Positions 35,053-44,294 of a DNA stretch of 64,000 bases are shown piece after piece. The notes under the pieces were generated by a model. It worked only from the letters and a program-made list of their open reading frames with translations. It did not search any database and was not told the DNA's origin. Within the stretch, counting starts at the first letter, position 1. Every line of letters starts with the position of its first letter. The position numbers were made by a program, and so were the translations under genes. The DNA comes from Photorhabdus cinerea (GTDB lineage Bacteria; Pseudomonadota; Gammaproteobacteria; Enterobacterales; Enterobacteriaceae): NCBI RefSeq assembly GCF_011189575.1, contig NZ_PUJW01000008.1, forward strand, positions 1 through 64,000, given 5' to 3'.

Positions 35053-35428
35053 AAGCAATCATTACCTATATTGAGCTATAAGATCGCAATATAACCCAAA
35101 TGAAATGATTGAAAAAGAATCGATTGTGTTGTTTTTTAACCAAAGAACTCAATAAGAATTTTGAATAGAAACAATACAGTTTAGATGAATTTAAAATGAT
35201 GGTTGTGCATGTTAGTACAATATTTAACCTGAAATTACCACTGTTATCCATCGTGTAATTAAATGAACTGAGTGTTTTTACAACAGAAGTAAGGTTAATT
35301 AATGAAAAAACAGGGTATTCCTGTCCAAAGTTCTCTGTTTGGCAGTGAGTTATATTTTTTATCGTGCATTATTTAAAATGGTAGCAGTACCTGATTTGTA
35401 GATAAAGCAGAGGGTAAATTTTCATTAA
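35053..35428. other. Intergenic region between vgrG and the deo control region
   Basis: About 375 AT-rich bases between divergent units. It should contain the vgrG promoter; no clear element or gene is seen. Confidence 0.4.
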
Positions 35429-35496
35429 TGTGATTTATATCACATTTAAAATTAATTTTTTGCAAATTACATTTTATTAGTGTGATATAAGGCACG
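35429..35496 (+). promoter_or_regulatory. deoP2-type CRP-CytR-CRP control region
   Basis: CRP site 1 TGTGA-TTTATA-TCACA (35429-35444) is perfect. CRP site 2 TGTGA-TATAAG-GCACG (35481-35496) has one good half. Their centres are 52 bp apart, and between them lies a CytR-like TTGCAA (35460-35465). E. coli deoP2 has the same arrangement with about the same spacing. The expected start of transcription is near 35529, leaving a leader of about 210 bases before deoC. Confidence 0.8.
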
Positions 35497-35742
35497 ATTT
35501 TTTGAGCGTCTAAATGTTCAAATAAAGATGTGCCAATAATTTCACGGATAAAGGCGAGGCTCGCATTAGGGATCACAAGCCGAAAAGAGAGCATAGCGCG
35601 GTGAAAAGGAGTTCAACTGTCGCCGTGGGCATACCACCGCTACATCTTTAAGGAACCAAGTCCGCTCGCCAACAAACAATCGCTTAAAAGAATGCGTGAC
35701 TCAGGCGTGAAGCCGGCCACGATAATAACGTTGGAGAGTTTT

Positions 35743-36522
35743 ATGACCGATTTAACCGCAGCAGCGCAGCGTGCGCTGAGTTTGATGGATTTAACGACAC
35801 TCAATGATAATGATACCGATGAAAAAGTGACGGCGCTTTGTCATCAGGCGAAAAGCCCGGCAGGTAATACCGCGGCTATCTGTATCTACCCTCGTTTTAT
35901 TCCTCTGGCACGTAAGGTATTACGTGAACAGGGCACGCCTGAAATCCGTATTGCAACAGTGACAAATTTTCCACACGGTAACGACGATATTGATATCGCT
36001 TTAGCTGAAACACGTGCGGCTATTGCTTATGGTGCTGATGATGTAGACGTGGTTTTCCCATATCGTGCATTGATCGCCGGTAATGAACAAATCGGTTTTG
36101 AGATGGTGAAAGCGTGTAAAGAAGCCTGTGCAGAAGCAGGTGTTCTGCTAAAAGTCATTATTGAAACGGGTGAACTGAAAGAAGCATCTCTAATCCGTCA
36201 GGCATCTGAAATTTCAATTAAAGCCGGTGCTGATTTTATCAAAACGTCTACGGGTAAAGTGCCGATTAACGCCACACTGGCAAGTGCTGAAATCATGATT
36301 AAGGTTATCCATGAGATGGGCGTTGGTGAAATCGTTGGCTTTAAACCCGCTGGTGGCGTGCGTACTACTGAAGAAGCGGCACAATATCTGGCATTGGCTG
36401 ATCGTATCATGGGTAACAAATGGGTTGATGCCCGTCATTTCCGCTTTGGTGCTTCCAGCCTGTTAGGGGATTTGCTGAATACTCTGGGTCATCAGGGGCA
36501 AAAACAAAGCAGCAATTACTGA
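35743..36522 (+). CDS. deoC: Deoxyribose-phosphate aldolase
   Basis: DeoC splits 2-deoxyribose-5-phosphate to acetaldehyde and glyceraldehyde-3-phosphate, the last step of deoxynucleoside use. Schiff-base lysine K167 lies in GADFIKTSTGK; GFKPAGG and VVFPYRAL are intact. 259 aa equals E. coli. The frame opens upstream at 35692, but ATG 35743 with GGAGAG matches the E. coli start. It is the first gene of deoCABD, expected to be induced by nucleosides through CytR and by CRP. Confidence 0.97.
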   Translation: MTDLTAAAQRALSLMDLTTLNDNDTDEKVTALCHQAKSPAGNTAAICIYPRFIPLARKVLREQGTPEIRIATVTNFPHGNDDIDIALAETRAAIAYGADDVDVVFPYRALIAGNEQIGFEMVKACKEACAEAGVLLKVIIETGELKEASLIRQASEISIKAGADFIKTSTGKVPINATLASAEIMIKVIHEMGVGEIVGFKPAGGVRTTEEAAQYLALADRIMGNKWVDARHFRFGASSLLGDLLNTLGHQGQKQSSNY

Positions 36523-36596
36523 TAATCATGTACTGCATCATTCGGTGTGTAGCTTGCTGAATTTTTCCCGATATTCATTATGATTAGGAGAATGCT

Positions 36597-37922
36597 TTGT
36601 TACTGGCACAAGAAATCATCCGTAAAAAGCGTGATGGGTATCCATTGAATGAAGAAGAGATCCGTTTTTTCATTAATGGCATATGTGAGGATTCTGTTTC
36701 CGAAGGGCAAATTGCTGCTCTGGCGATGGCTATCTACTTTCACGATATGACGATGGAAGAACGTGTGGCTTTGACACTGGCTATGCGTGATTCCGGTACA
36801 GTTTTGAACTGGAAGAGCCTGAATCTGAATGGTCCGATTGTGGATAAACACTCGACCGGTGGTGTTGGTGATGTCACTTCCCTGATGCTTGGCCCGATGG
36901 TGGCTGCCTGTGGCGGTTATGTCCCGATGATCTCTGGCCGTGGTCTGGGCCATACTGGTGGTACGCTGGACAAACTAGAAGCGATCCCAGGATTGGATAT
37001 TTTCCCTGATGACGAGTGTTTTCGTAAAATTATTCAGGATGTTGGTGTTGCGATTATCGGCCAGACTCATTCGTTGGCACCGGCAGATAAACGTTTCTAT
37101 GCTACCCGTGATATTACCGCAACGGTGGATTCTATTCCTTTGATCACGGCATCCATCCTTGGCAAAAAACTGGCTGAAGGTTTGGATGCTTTGGTGATGG
37201 ATGTCAAAGTTGGCTCAGGTGCTTTTATGCCGACTTATGAAAAATCAGAGCAATTGGCAGAATCCATTGTTAGTGTGGCTAATGGTGCAGGTTGTAAAGC
37301 GACTGCACTGTTGACGGATATGAATCAGGTTTTGGCATCCAGTGCAGGTAATGCACTTGAAGTTCGTGAAGCCGTTCGCTTTCTGACGGGTGAATATCGC
37401 AATCCACGTTTACTCGAAGTTACAATGGCACTCTGTGTTGAAATGCTGGTATCGGGTAATCTGGTGACAAATCGTGGAGATGCGTGTAATAAACTCCAGT
37501 CTGTATTAGATAACGGTAAAGCAGCCGAAATCTTTGGTCGCATGGTCGCTGCACAGCAAGGTCCGACTGATTTCGTTGAGCGTTACGACCGTTACTTACC
37601 AACTGCCTCGTTCAGCAAGCCGGTATTAGCTGAACAGCATGGATTTATCACTGATATGAATACCCGTGCTCTGGGTATGTCTGTGGTTTCCCTCGGCGGA
37701 GGGCGCCGTAAAGCAGTGGATCTCATTGATTACAGTGTAGGGCTGAGCAATATTGTTGCTCTAGGTTCAGAAGTGAGTGCAGATACTCCCTTAGCTATAA
37801 TTCATGCCAATAATGAGAACCAATGGCAGGAAGCGGCAGAGGCAGTACGTAAAGCTATTGTTCTAGGGGTAGAAGCCAAACCAGCCACACCGATGGTTTA
37901 TCGCCAAATCGGCGAATCATAA
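36597..37922 (+). CDS. deoA: Thymidine phosphorylase
   Basis: DeoA converts thymidine and phosphate to thymine and deoxyribose-1-phosphate. Conserved: DKHSTGGVGDVTSL, SGRGLGHTGGTLDKLE, VDSIPLITASILGKKLAEG, VKVGSGAFMPT. 441 aa (E. coli 440). It starts with TTG at 36597; AGGAG at 36586-36590 sits 6 bases before. Second gene of the deo operon, 74 bases after deoC. Confidence 0.97.
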   Translation: MLLAQEIIRKKRDGYPLNEEEIRFFINGICEDSVSEGQIAALAMAIYFHDMTMEERVALTLAMRDSGTVLNWKSLNLNGPIVDKHSTGGVGDVTSLMLGPMVAACGGYVPMISGRGLGHTGGTLDKLEAIPGLDIFPDDECFRKIIQDVGVAIIGQTHSLAPADKRFYATRDITATVDSIPLITASILGKKLAEGLDALVMDVKVGSGAFMPTYEKSEQLAESIVSVANGAGCKATALLTDMNQVLASSAGNALEVREAVRFLTGEYRNPRLLEVTMALCVEMLVSGNLVTNRGDACNKLQSVLDNGKAAEIFGRMVAAQQGPTDFVERYDRYLPTASFSKPVLAEQHGFITDMNTRALGMSVVSLGGGRRKAVDLIDYSVGLSNIVALGSEVSADTPLAIIHANNENQWQEAAEAVRKAIVLGVEAKPATPMVYRQIGES

Positions 37923-37989
37923 CCAGACTTATTATTAAACTACGGTGGCATTTCCGCATTGTTAGCGTGACGTGACGCAGGAGAAAATT

Positions 37990-39213
37990 ATGAAACGTAC
38001 ATTCATCATGGTATTGGATTCTTTTGGCATTGGAGCCAGTGAAGATGCCGAAAAATTTGGTGATAAAGGATCTAACACCTTGGGACACATTGCAGAAGTC
38101 TGTGCTTGTGGTGATGCCGATGTCGGTCGCAAAGGGCCTTTGCATTTGCCAAACTTAAGCCGTTTAGGTTTAGGTAAAGCTGCGGAGGAGTCTTGTGGAA
38201 CTTTCCCTGTGGGTCTGGATAAAGATGCAGATATTATCGGTGCTCACGCTTATGCTAGCGAACTCTCTTCAGGGAAAGACACTCCATCAGGTCACTGGGA
38301 AATTGCTGGTGTACCGGTTCTGTTTGACTGGGGATATTTCAAAGATGAAGAAAACAGCTTCCCGCAGGAACTGTTGGACAAACTGGTAGAACGCGCAAAT
38401 CTACCGGGTTATCTGGGTAATTGTCACTCTTCTGGTACTGTCATTCTGGATAAACTAGGTGAAGAGCATATGAAAACGGGTAAACCGATTTTTTACACCT
38501 CTGCTGATTCAGTATTCCAGATTGCTTGCCACGAAGAAACTTTCGGTTTGGATCGCCTGTACGAGCTGTGTGAAATTGCCCGAGAAGAACTGACAGACGG
38601 TGGTTATAATATTGGTCGTGTGATTGCCCGACCATTTGTTGGTGATAAGGCTGGCAATTTCCAGCGTACTGGTAATCGCCACGACTTGGCTGTTGAACCT
38701 CCCGCGCCAACCATGCTGAAAAAATTGGTTGATGAGAAAAATGGTGAAGTCGTTTCTATCGGTAAAATTGCAGATATCTATGCAAACGTCGGGATTACGC
38801 AAAAAGTGAAAGCGACCGGCATTGACGCACTGTTTGATGCAACGCTGGTGGAAATGGAAAAAGCGGGTGACAACACCATCGTCTTCACTAACTTTGTTGA
38901 TTTTGACTCTTCTTATGGTCATCGTCGTGATGTTCCGGGCTATGCTGCTGCATTGGAGCTGTTTGATCGTCGTCTGCCTGAAATGCTGAAACTCGTGAAA
39001 GATGATGACATTTTGATCTTGACGGCAGACCACGGTTGTGACCCTACATGGCTTGGTACGGACCATACTCGTGAGCACATTCCAGTTCTGATTTATGGGC
39101 CGAAGATAAAACCTGGCTCACTAGGCCACCGTGAAAGTTTTGCTGACATTGGACAGACTGTTGCTAAATATTTTGGTTTGTCGCCAATGGAATACGGCAA
39201 GTCTATGTTTTAA
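37990..39213 (+). CDS. deoB: Phosphopentomutase
   Basis: DeoB interconverts (deoxy)ribose-1- and 5-phosphate, linking the phosphorylases to DeoC. Alkaline-phosphatase superfamily metal sites: MVLDSFGIGASEDA at the N-terminus and LTADHGCDPTWLGTDHTREH near the C-terminus. The 407 aa equal E. coli. The frame reaches back to 37972, but ATG 37990 has AGGAG 6 bases upstream and aligns with E. coli. Third gene of the operon. Confidence 0.97.
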   Translation: MKRTFIMVLDSFGIGASEDAEKFGDKGSNTLGHIAEVCACGDADVGRKGPLHLPNLSRLGLGKAAEESCGTFPVGLDKDADIIGAHAYASELSSGKDTPSGHWEIAGVPVLFDWGYFKDEENSFPQELLDKLVERANLPGYLGNCHSSGTVILDKLGEEHMKTGKPIFYTSADSVFQIACHEETFGLDRLYELCEIAREELTDGGYNIGRVIARPFVGDKAGNFQRTGNRHDLAVEPPAPTMLKKLVDEKNGEVVSIGKIADIYANVGITQKVKATGIDALFDATLVEMEKAGDNTIVFTNFVDFDSSYGHRRDVPGYAAALELFDRRLPEMLKLVKDDDILILTADHGCDPTWLGTDHTREHIPVLIYGPKIKPGSLGHRESFADIGQTVAKYFGLSPMEYGKSMF

Positions 39214-39289
39214 ATCTGATTACTGACTGCTTTCGGGCAGTCATATACTCACTAAAATAGTCATTAAATAAGAAACAAGGAACTTAATT

Positions 39290-40006
39290 ATGGCCACTCC
39301 CCATATTAATGCTGAGATGGGCGATTTTGCAGATGTTGTTTTGATGCCGGGTGATCCACTACGTGCAAAATACATTGCTGAAACTTTTCTGGAAAATGTG
39401 CGACAGGTAAACGATGTACGCGGTATGTTAGGTTTTACCGGTACTTATAAAGGCCGCCCGATTTCCGTGATGGGACACGGTATGGGTATCCCATCCTGCT
39501 CTATCTATGCGAAAGAGTTGATCACCGATTTCGGCGCTAAAGTCCTTATCCGTGTAGGTTCCTGTGGTTCAGTACGTCAAGATGTTCAATTGCGTGATGT
39601 GATTATTGGCATGGGGGCATGCACTGATTCCAAAGTTAACCGTATACGTTTTAAAGATCACGACTTTGCGGCGATTGCTGATTTCGATCTGGTCCGTAAC
39701 GCTGTTGATGCTGCTAAAGCAAAAAACATCAATGTACGTGTAGGTAACATCTTTTCGGTTGAGCTGTTCTATACACCTGATCCACAACTGTTTGATGTAA
39801 TGGAACAATATGGCATTCTGGGCGTAGAAATGGAAGCTGCGGGTTTTTACGGTGTTGCGGCTGAATATGGCGCAAAAGCGCTGACTATCTGTACCGTTTC
39901 TGACCACATCCGTACTCATGAAAAACTGACCGCCGAGGAACGCCAGACGACTTTTAATGAAATGATTGAAATCGCCCTAGAGTCTGTTCTGTTGGGTGAT
40001 AAATAA
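39290..40006 (+). CDS. deoD: Purine nucleoside phosphorylase
   Basis: DeoD phosphorolyses purine (deoxy)nucleosides. Conserved: MPGDPLRAKYIAET (phosphate site), GTYKGRPISVMGHGMGIPS, RVGSCGS, LGVEMEAAGFYG and TVSDHI (catalytic Asp). 238 aa, as in E. coli (239). Last gene of deoCABD; AAGGAA precedes the ATG. Confidence 0.97.
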   Translation: MATPHINAEMGDFADVVLMPGDPLRAKYIAETFLENVRQVNDVRGMLGFTGTYKGRPISVMGHGMGIPSCSIYAKELITDFGAKVLIRVGSCGSVRQDVQLRDVIIGMGACTDSKVNRIRFKDHDFAAIADFDLVRNAVDAAKAKNINVRVGNIFSVELFYTPDPQLFDVMEQYGILGVEMEAAGFYGVAAEYGAKALTICTVSDHIRTHEKLTAEERQTTFNEMIEIALESVLLGDK

Positions 40007-40061
40007 TCCCGGCTCTACATTTACTTTTGATTGCATAAAAAGAGCCGCTTTTTATTTAAAT

Positions 40062-40087
40062 GCCAGCCAGTTAAAAAATTGGCTGGC
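40062..40087. terminator. Hairpin between deoD and the convergent transsulfuration operon
   Basis: GCCAGCCA and TGGCTGGC form an 8-bp stem around an A/T-rich loop, between convergent genes. Just upstream GGCTCT (40011) and AGAGCC (40041) can pair before GCTTTTT and may be the deoD terminator proper. Confidence 0.65.
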
Positions 40088-40096
40088 GTTGCTCTT

Positions 40097-41251
40097 TTAT
40101 TGAGTGGCTTTTTCCAACGCCTGAGCTAAATCGGCGATGAGATCCTCTGCATCCTCTATACCTACAGAAATACGTACCAACTGTGGTGTGATCCCGGAAG
40201 AAAGGCGTTTTTCTAATGGGATAGAAGCGTGAGTCATACTAAATGGTTGGCCGATCAGACTTTCCACTCCGCCCAGACTTTCAGCCAATGTAAATAGCTT
40301 TAGCTCTTGAATTAACCGGCGGGCATAATCATCATCACCTTTTAAATGAACAGAAATCATACCGCCAAAACCATTCATTTGACGTTTCGCCAGTTCATGC
40401 TGTGGATGGGAAGCGAGGCCGGGATAGAAGACGGTTTCGATCTGAGGCTGCTGTTCCAGCCAATGTGCGATCTTTGATGCACTGTCAATGTGACGTTGCA
40501 TACGCAGAGCAAGCGTGCGCATTCCACGCAGAACCAGGAAACTGCTAAATGGATCAAGCACGCCGCCCACAGAGTTTTGCAGAAAACCGAGCTTTTCTGC
40601 TAGTTCTGCATTTTTGCCGACGACAGCCAGCCCTGCGATCACATCGGAATGACCATTCAAATACTTAGTAGCGGAGTGCACGACAATATCAAATCCCAGA
40701 TCAAGTGGGCGTTGGATATATGGGGAGGCGAAAGTATTATCCGCGACACTAATAATTCCATGCTGTTGAGCTACTTGCGCGATAGCAGCCAGATCGGCCA
40801 GTTTTAGCAACGGATTGGTAGGAGTTTCCACCCAAATCATTTTTGTATCGGGACGAATTGCCGCTTTAAGGCCAGCGATATCATCTGCTTTCACGTAAGT
40901 AACACGTAAACCAGCAGTACGGCTACGTACCCTTTCCAGCAGCCGGTAAGTGCCACCATACAGATCATCTACTGCTACCAGATGACTATCTTTATCCAGC
41001 AGTTCCAACACCGTGGAACTGGCTGCTAGCCCTGAACTGAAAGCATAGCCTTGACTGCCATTTTCCAGTTCAGCTATCGCGTTTTCCAGTGAGTCGCGCG
41101 TCGGGTTACCACTGCGGGAATATTCATAACCAGTGTGCTGGCCGGGCGCAGTCTGGGCGTAGGTCGAAGTCGCATAAATCGCTGGCATTACCGCGCCAGT
41201 GTGGTCAGGTGTATAGCCAGCGTGAACAGTTTTAGTATCAAACTTGGTCAT
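40097..41251 (-). CDS. Cystathionine gamma-lyase (Cys/Met PLP family)
   Basis: Trans-sulfuration enzyme: PLP lysine K196 in VHSATKYLNGHSD, with YSRSGNPTRDSLE, AFSSGLAASS, VETPTNPLL and VADNTFASPY intact; 384 aa. Sequence alone does not separate gamma-lyase from gamma-synthase (MetB). The 21-base gap to a cystathionine beta-synthase in the same operon argues for gamma-lyase (MccB-like) in reverse transsulfuration, turning homocysteine sulfur into cysteine. Confidence 0.85.
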   Translation of the reverse strand: MTKFDTKTVHAGYTPDHTGAVMPAIYATSTYAQTAPGQHTGYEYSRSGNPTRDSLENAIAELENGSQGYAFSSGLAASSTVLELLDKDSHLVAVDDLYGGTYRLLERVRSRTAGLRVTYVKADDIAGLKAAIRPDTKMIWVETPTNPLLKLADLAAIAQVAQQHGIISVADNTFASPYIQRPLDLGFDIVVHSATKYLNGHSDVIAGLAVVGKNAELAEKLGFLQNSVGGVLDPFSSFLVLRGMRTLALRMQRHIDSASKIAHWLEQQPQIETVFYPGLASHPQHELAKRQMNGFGGMISVHLKGDDDYARRLIQELKLFTLAESLGGVESLIGQPFSMTHASIPLEKRLSSGITPQLVRISVGIEDAEDLIADLAQALEKATQ

Positions 41252-41272
41252 AATGTTATTCCTACGAGAAAA

Positions 41273-42640
41273 TCAATTAAGTTGCTGACGCCATGCGTTC
41301 AGCACATCTGTGCGAGTTACGAGCCCAAGGAAACAGCCATTGTTGACGATGAGTGCTACATGCCCGGCGTCGAAAGTTGCCATCAATTGTTGCAAAGAAG
41401 CGTCCTTATCCAGAGTTTGAACCTGATGGGTCATGGCGTGGCTAACAGGTAGAGTAAAATTGCGTGGATTAGCTTGCACTGTGTGCATTAAATCCCATTC
41501 ATCGATAATGCCGACGATTTGTTCATCTTTTAGTACGGGTAACTGAGAAATTTCATACAGACGCATTCGGGTATGAGCGGTTTTCAACGTATCTTCTGGC
41601 GACACAAAAACCGTAGCGCCATCCTGATAGCGATAGGTAATGTAGTCGCTCAGATCATGTTGTGGCATACGTGACTGGAATCCTTGTTCCAGCATCCAGT
41701 AGTCGTTAAACATTTTTGACAGGTACTTGTTTCCACTGTCACAAGCCAGCGTAACTACACGTTTTGGTGTGGTTTGTGAGCGGCAGTAGCGCAGTGCGGC
41801 GGCCAGTAGCGTGCCACTGGAAGAACCCGCCAGTACGCCTTCTTTTAACAGCAGATCACGGGCGCTGGAGAAGGCTTCTGCATCACTGACACGATAGGCG
41901 TGGTGCACCCGGCTAAAATCGCCCAAGGGAGGGACAAAATCTTCACCGATGCCTTCCACCTGCCAACTTCCGGCTTTACCATATTCACCGTGTTCGATGT
42001 AGTCCACCAGAATAGAGCCGCTCGGGTCGGCCAATACAAACTCGGTTTCTGGTGAGACTTGAGCGAAATAGCTGCACAGACCGCCTAGCGTCCCACCGGA
42101 ACCGACGCCGATCACCACGGCATCGACGTTGTGAGCCATTTGCTGCCAAATTTCCGGACCGGTGGTAGTGATGTGAGCTGCTGAGTTAGCTGGATTATTG
42201 AACTGATCAATGTAATAAGCGCCTGGTATTTCTTGAGCCAAACGTAGGGCATAGTCCTGATAATATTCTGGATGACCTTTGCTGACATCAGAACGGGTCA
42301 AACGTACATCGGTACCCAGTGCACGCAGATGGAACACCTTCTCCCTGCTCATTTTATCTGGGACAACCAGAATCAGCTTATAGCCTTTCAGGGCGGCGAC
42401 TAATGCCAATCCAATACCGGTATTGCCAGCAGTGGCTTCGATAATTGTACCACCGGGCTGGAGTAGGCCCTGTTTCTCCGCTTGCTCGATCATTGAAAGT
42501 GCAACGCGATCTTTAATAGAGCCACCGGGATTTTGATTCTCCAGTTTGATAAATAATTGACACGAACCGGTATTCAGATGTGTTAACTCCAGCAATGGGG
42601 TATTACCAATCATATCGAGAACAGAGCGTGACGAGGTCAT
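41273..42640 (-). CDS. Cystathionine beta-synthase with CBS-domain pair
   Basis: N-terminal ~320 residues are the cysteine-synthase fold: PLP lysine K43 in GSIKDRVAL, EATAGNTGIGLAL, GVGSGGTLGG and GSSSGTLLAA. Residues ~335-455 form two CBS repeats (YQDGATVFVSPEDTLKTAHT; MTHQVQTLDKDASLQQLMA), as in eukaryotic-type enzymes where they bind adenosyl ligands. 455 aa. Makes cystathionine from serine and homocysteine. First gene of the pair with the gamma-lyase. E. coli lacks this pathway. Confidence 0.88.
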   Translation of the reverse strand: MTSSRSVLDMIGNTPLLELTHLNTGSCQLFIKLENQNPGGSIKDRVALSMIEQAEKQGLLQPGGTIIEATAGNTGIGLALVAALKGYKLILVVPDKMSREKVFHLRALGTDVRLTRSDVSKGHPEYYQDYALRLAQEIPGAYYIDQFNNPANSAAHITTTGPEIWQQMAHNVDAVVIGVGSGGTLGGLCSYFAQVSPETEFVLADPSGSILVDYIEHGEYGKAGSWQVEGIGEDFVPPLGDFSRVHHAYRVSDAEAFSSARDLLLKEGVLAGSSSGTLLAAALRYCRSQTTPKRVVTLACDSGNKYLSKMFNDYWMLEQGFQSRMPQHDLSDYITYRYQDGATVFVSPEDTLKTAHTRMRLYEISQLPVLKDEQIVGIIDEWDLMHTVQANPRNFTLPVSHAMTHQVQTLDKDASLQQLMATFDAGHVALIVNNGCFLGLVTRTDVLNAWRQQLN

Positions 42641-42761
42641 ATCATCTCCAGATAATCCGTTGTATTCATATAGTTATGGAGGATAACTCTGTAGATGTAC
42701 TTGTTTGAAAGAATGAATAGCAACCATATATAGCCAAATGGAATATATTAATTTTATTTTA

Positions 42762-42801
42762 GAGGTAAAGAGGTAAAGAGGTAAAGAGGTAAAGAGGTAA
42801 A
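42762..42801. repeat. Tandem octamer array, 5 x GAGGTAAA
   Basis: Five perfect tandem copies followed by a degenerate sixth (GAAGTATA). It lies about 120 bases upstream of the cystathionine beta-synthase start, on the promoter side, so copy-number change could alter promoter geometry. Non-coding. Confidence 0.95.
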
Positions 42802-42945
42802 GAAGTATAGATGTTTAGAATTCCTTGTTTGTTAAAGTTTGGAGTAAATAAAATAGTTTAATTTATTGTCAGAAGATTATTAGAATAAATCCTATAATTT
42901 TTATCAGAAATTTATACTCTGATAATTTAGTTATTAATCTAAAAT

Positions 42946-43011
42946 GGATTTGGATTTGGATTTGGATTTGGATTTGGATTTGGATTTGGATTTGGATTTG
43001 GATTTGGATTT
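42946..43011. repeat. Tandem hexamer array, 11 x GGATTT
   Basis: Eleven perfect copies (66 bp). An ATG at 42944 makes a 27-codon frame M-(DL)10-DFKNIL across it; there is no ribosome site and I do not call it a gene. Such arrays vary in copy number by slippage. The rest of 42802-43170 shows nothing recognisable. Confidence 0.95.
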
Positions 43012-43170
43012 TAAAAATATTTTATGAACGAGATAATGGCTATTTTCATCTTGTTTCTTGTTAATCTCTGTTGTGATTTTAAAATAACATCTTATGGGGT
43101 CATTTTCTTAATTTTTTGGTGTTTTTAATGATGGATAGAGGAATTGTCTCTTTGTGAAAGTGATAATTAA

Positions 43171-43578
43171 GATATAAGACTAAGAGAATATAGAATAAAT
43201 CTAACCATTATTAAATCTAAGGGAAGTTATTTTAAGGTTATAGGTGATGTAAATGCAAATGAATATCCTAAGAAGAAGTTTATATATTTTAAAGAAGGAT
43301 ATTAAAACAGTAAGAATTATGCTCATAATTTAGTTATTAAAAATATGAAAGCAATATTGAATTGTGCTGAAATCCCGTTTAGTAATAGATATTTTAAATC
43401 TGGTTATATTTCTCATGATTTTGTAACGTTTGATAATAAATTTTCATATCCTCTGGCATTAATTGATGAAGATAAAAAAAGTATCTTTATGGATGGTAAA
43501 AGGAAAAACACAACATAGGATGTATTTGATTATTTAGGAAAAATGCTAGCAACACCAAAGCCATGTTTTATATTTTAA
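43171..43578 (+). pseudogene. Decayed gene of unknown family (two in-frame stops)
   Basis: One reading frame stays protein-like for about 135 codons but is broken by TAA (43303-43305) and TAG (43516-43518). Segments include SKGSYFKVIGDVNANEYPKK, then NMKAILNCAEIPFSNRYF, SGYISHDFVTFDN, LALIDEDKKSIFMDG and DVFDYLGKMLATPKP. The frame starts without a start codon or ribosome site. Composition is AT-rich and Lys/Asn/Phe-rich. Family unknown; the size and a toxin-antitoxin neighbour would suit an immunity or accessory protein, but that is a guess. Confidence 0.65.
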
Positions 43579-43615
43579 AAGCTACGATGTCACAAAAAGT
43601 CGTCTGTTAATTTTC

Positions 43616-44026
43616 CTAGGGATTAATCACGCCCACACCTGCCGCCTCGAACGGGCTAATATCTCGTGTGGCAACTATCATGCCATTTGCAGCGGCGATT
43701 GCAGCGATATATCCATCAGCCAGGCCGATTGCCAAACCGGCGAACCGTGCTTTTGCCATCAGTTCACCGTAAGATTGTGATGCTGACATATCGAATGACA
43801 ATACACGTCCGACGAATAAAGGTAATATCTGCTTTTCCAGGCTTTCCTGCAACTTGTCACGTCGTTTCCCCACGGGCAGCGAGGCCAAACCAAAGCGCAG
43901 TTCGGCTACAGTTATTGCCGACAGATATAGGGTTTCAATCGGTTGTGCGTCTAGCCACTTAATGACATTCGATTCAGGGGCTTGACGCAGCGGTTCTGAA
44001 ATCACGTTAGTATCCAGTATGATCAT
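43616..44026 (-). CDS. VapC/FitB-type PIN-domain toxin
   Basis: 136-aa PIN ribonuclease: acidic triad D5 (ILDTNVISE), E42 (VAELRFGL), D104 (GLADGYIAAIA), plus D122 (ATRD). The EPLR after DTNVIS and size fit the FitB-like branch. VapC toxins cleave specific RNAs, often initiator tRNA. Its ATG overlaps the antitoxin stop (4 bases). GC is visibly higher than the surrounding AT-rich DNA, a sign of transfer. Confidence 0.88.
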   Translation of the reverse strand: MIILDTNVISEPLRQAPESNVIKWLDAQPIETLYLSAITVAELRFGLASLPVGKRRDKLQESLEKQILPLFVGRVLSFDMSASQSYGELMAKARFAGLAIGLADGYIAAIAAANGMIVATRDISPFEAAGVGVINP

Positions 44027-44277
44027 TGAAAACTTACCGGCTTGGCTGGCGTTTTATCACGCATTTGCTCAATGGCTGTGAACTCCTCATCGGTTAACTT
44101 GGCTTGCCGGCCAATCTCAGTTAGCATTGAGCCCAACTTGATCCGGCCTTCGGCTTTTACGGATTTTTCCAGAATGGCGCGTACTTCGGCCTCAGTGCTG
44201 TGGCCGTGCATGGCAGCACGAACCCGCAAGGCACGGTGCACTTCATCAGGGATGTTTCTGACAGTCATCATTGCCAT
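44023..44277 (-). CDS. FitA/VapB-like ribbon-helix-helix antitoxin
   Basis: 84 aa. The N-terminus (MTVRNIPDEVHRALRVRAAM) is a ribbon-helix-helix DNA-binding unit, with GHSTEAEVRAILE completing it. The C-terminal tail would bind the toxin. ATG 44277 is used; 44271 and 44268 are alternatives. It is first in the operon, with direct repeats upstream that fit as its operator. Confidence 0.88.
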   Translation of the reverse strand: MAMMTVRNIPDEVHRALRVRAAMHGHSTEAEVRAILEKSVKAEGRIKLGSMLTEIGRQAKLTDEEFTAIEQMRDKTPAKPVSFQ

Positions 44278-44294
44278 AATTCTTTACCTATATT

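Noticed and set aside
42762..43011. CRISPR-like array
   Set aside because: The repeats are 8 and 6 bases, directly tandem, without spacers or cas genes.
42944..43027. Mini-ORF M-(DL)10-DFKNIL over the GGATTT array
   Set aside because: A hexamer repeat without stops is open by construction; there is no ribosome site.
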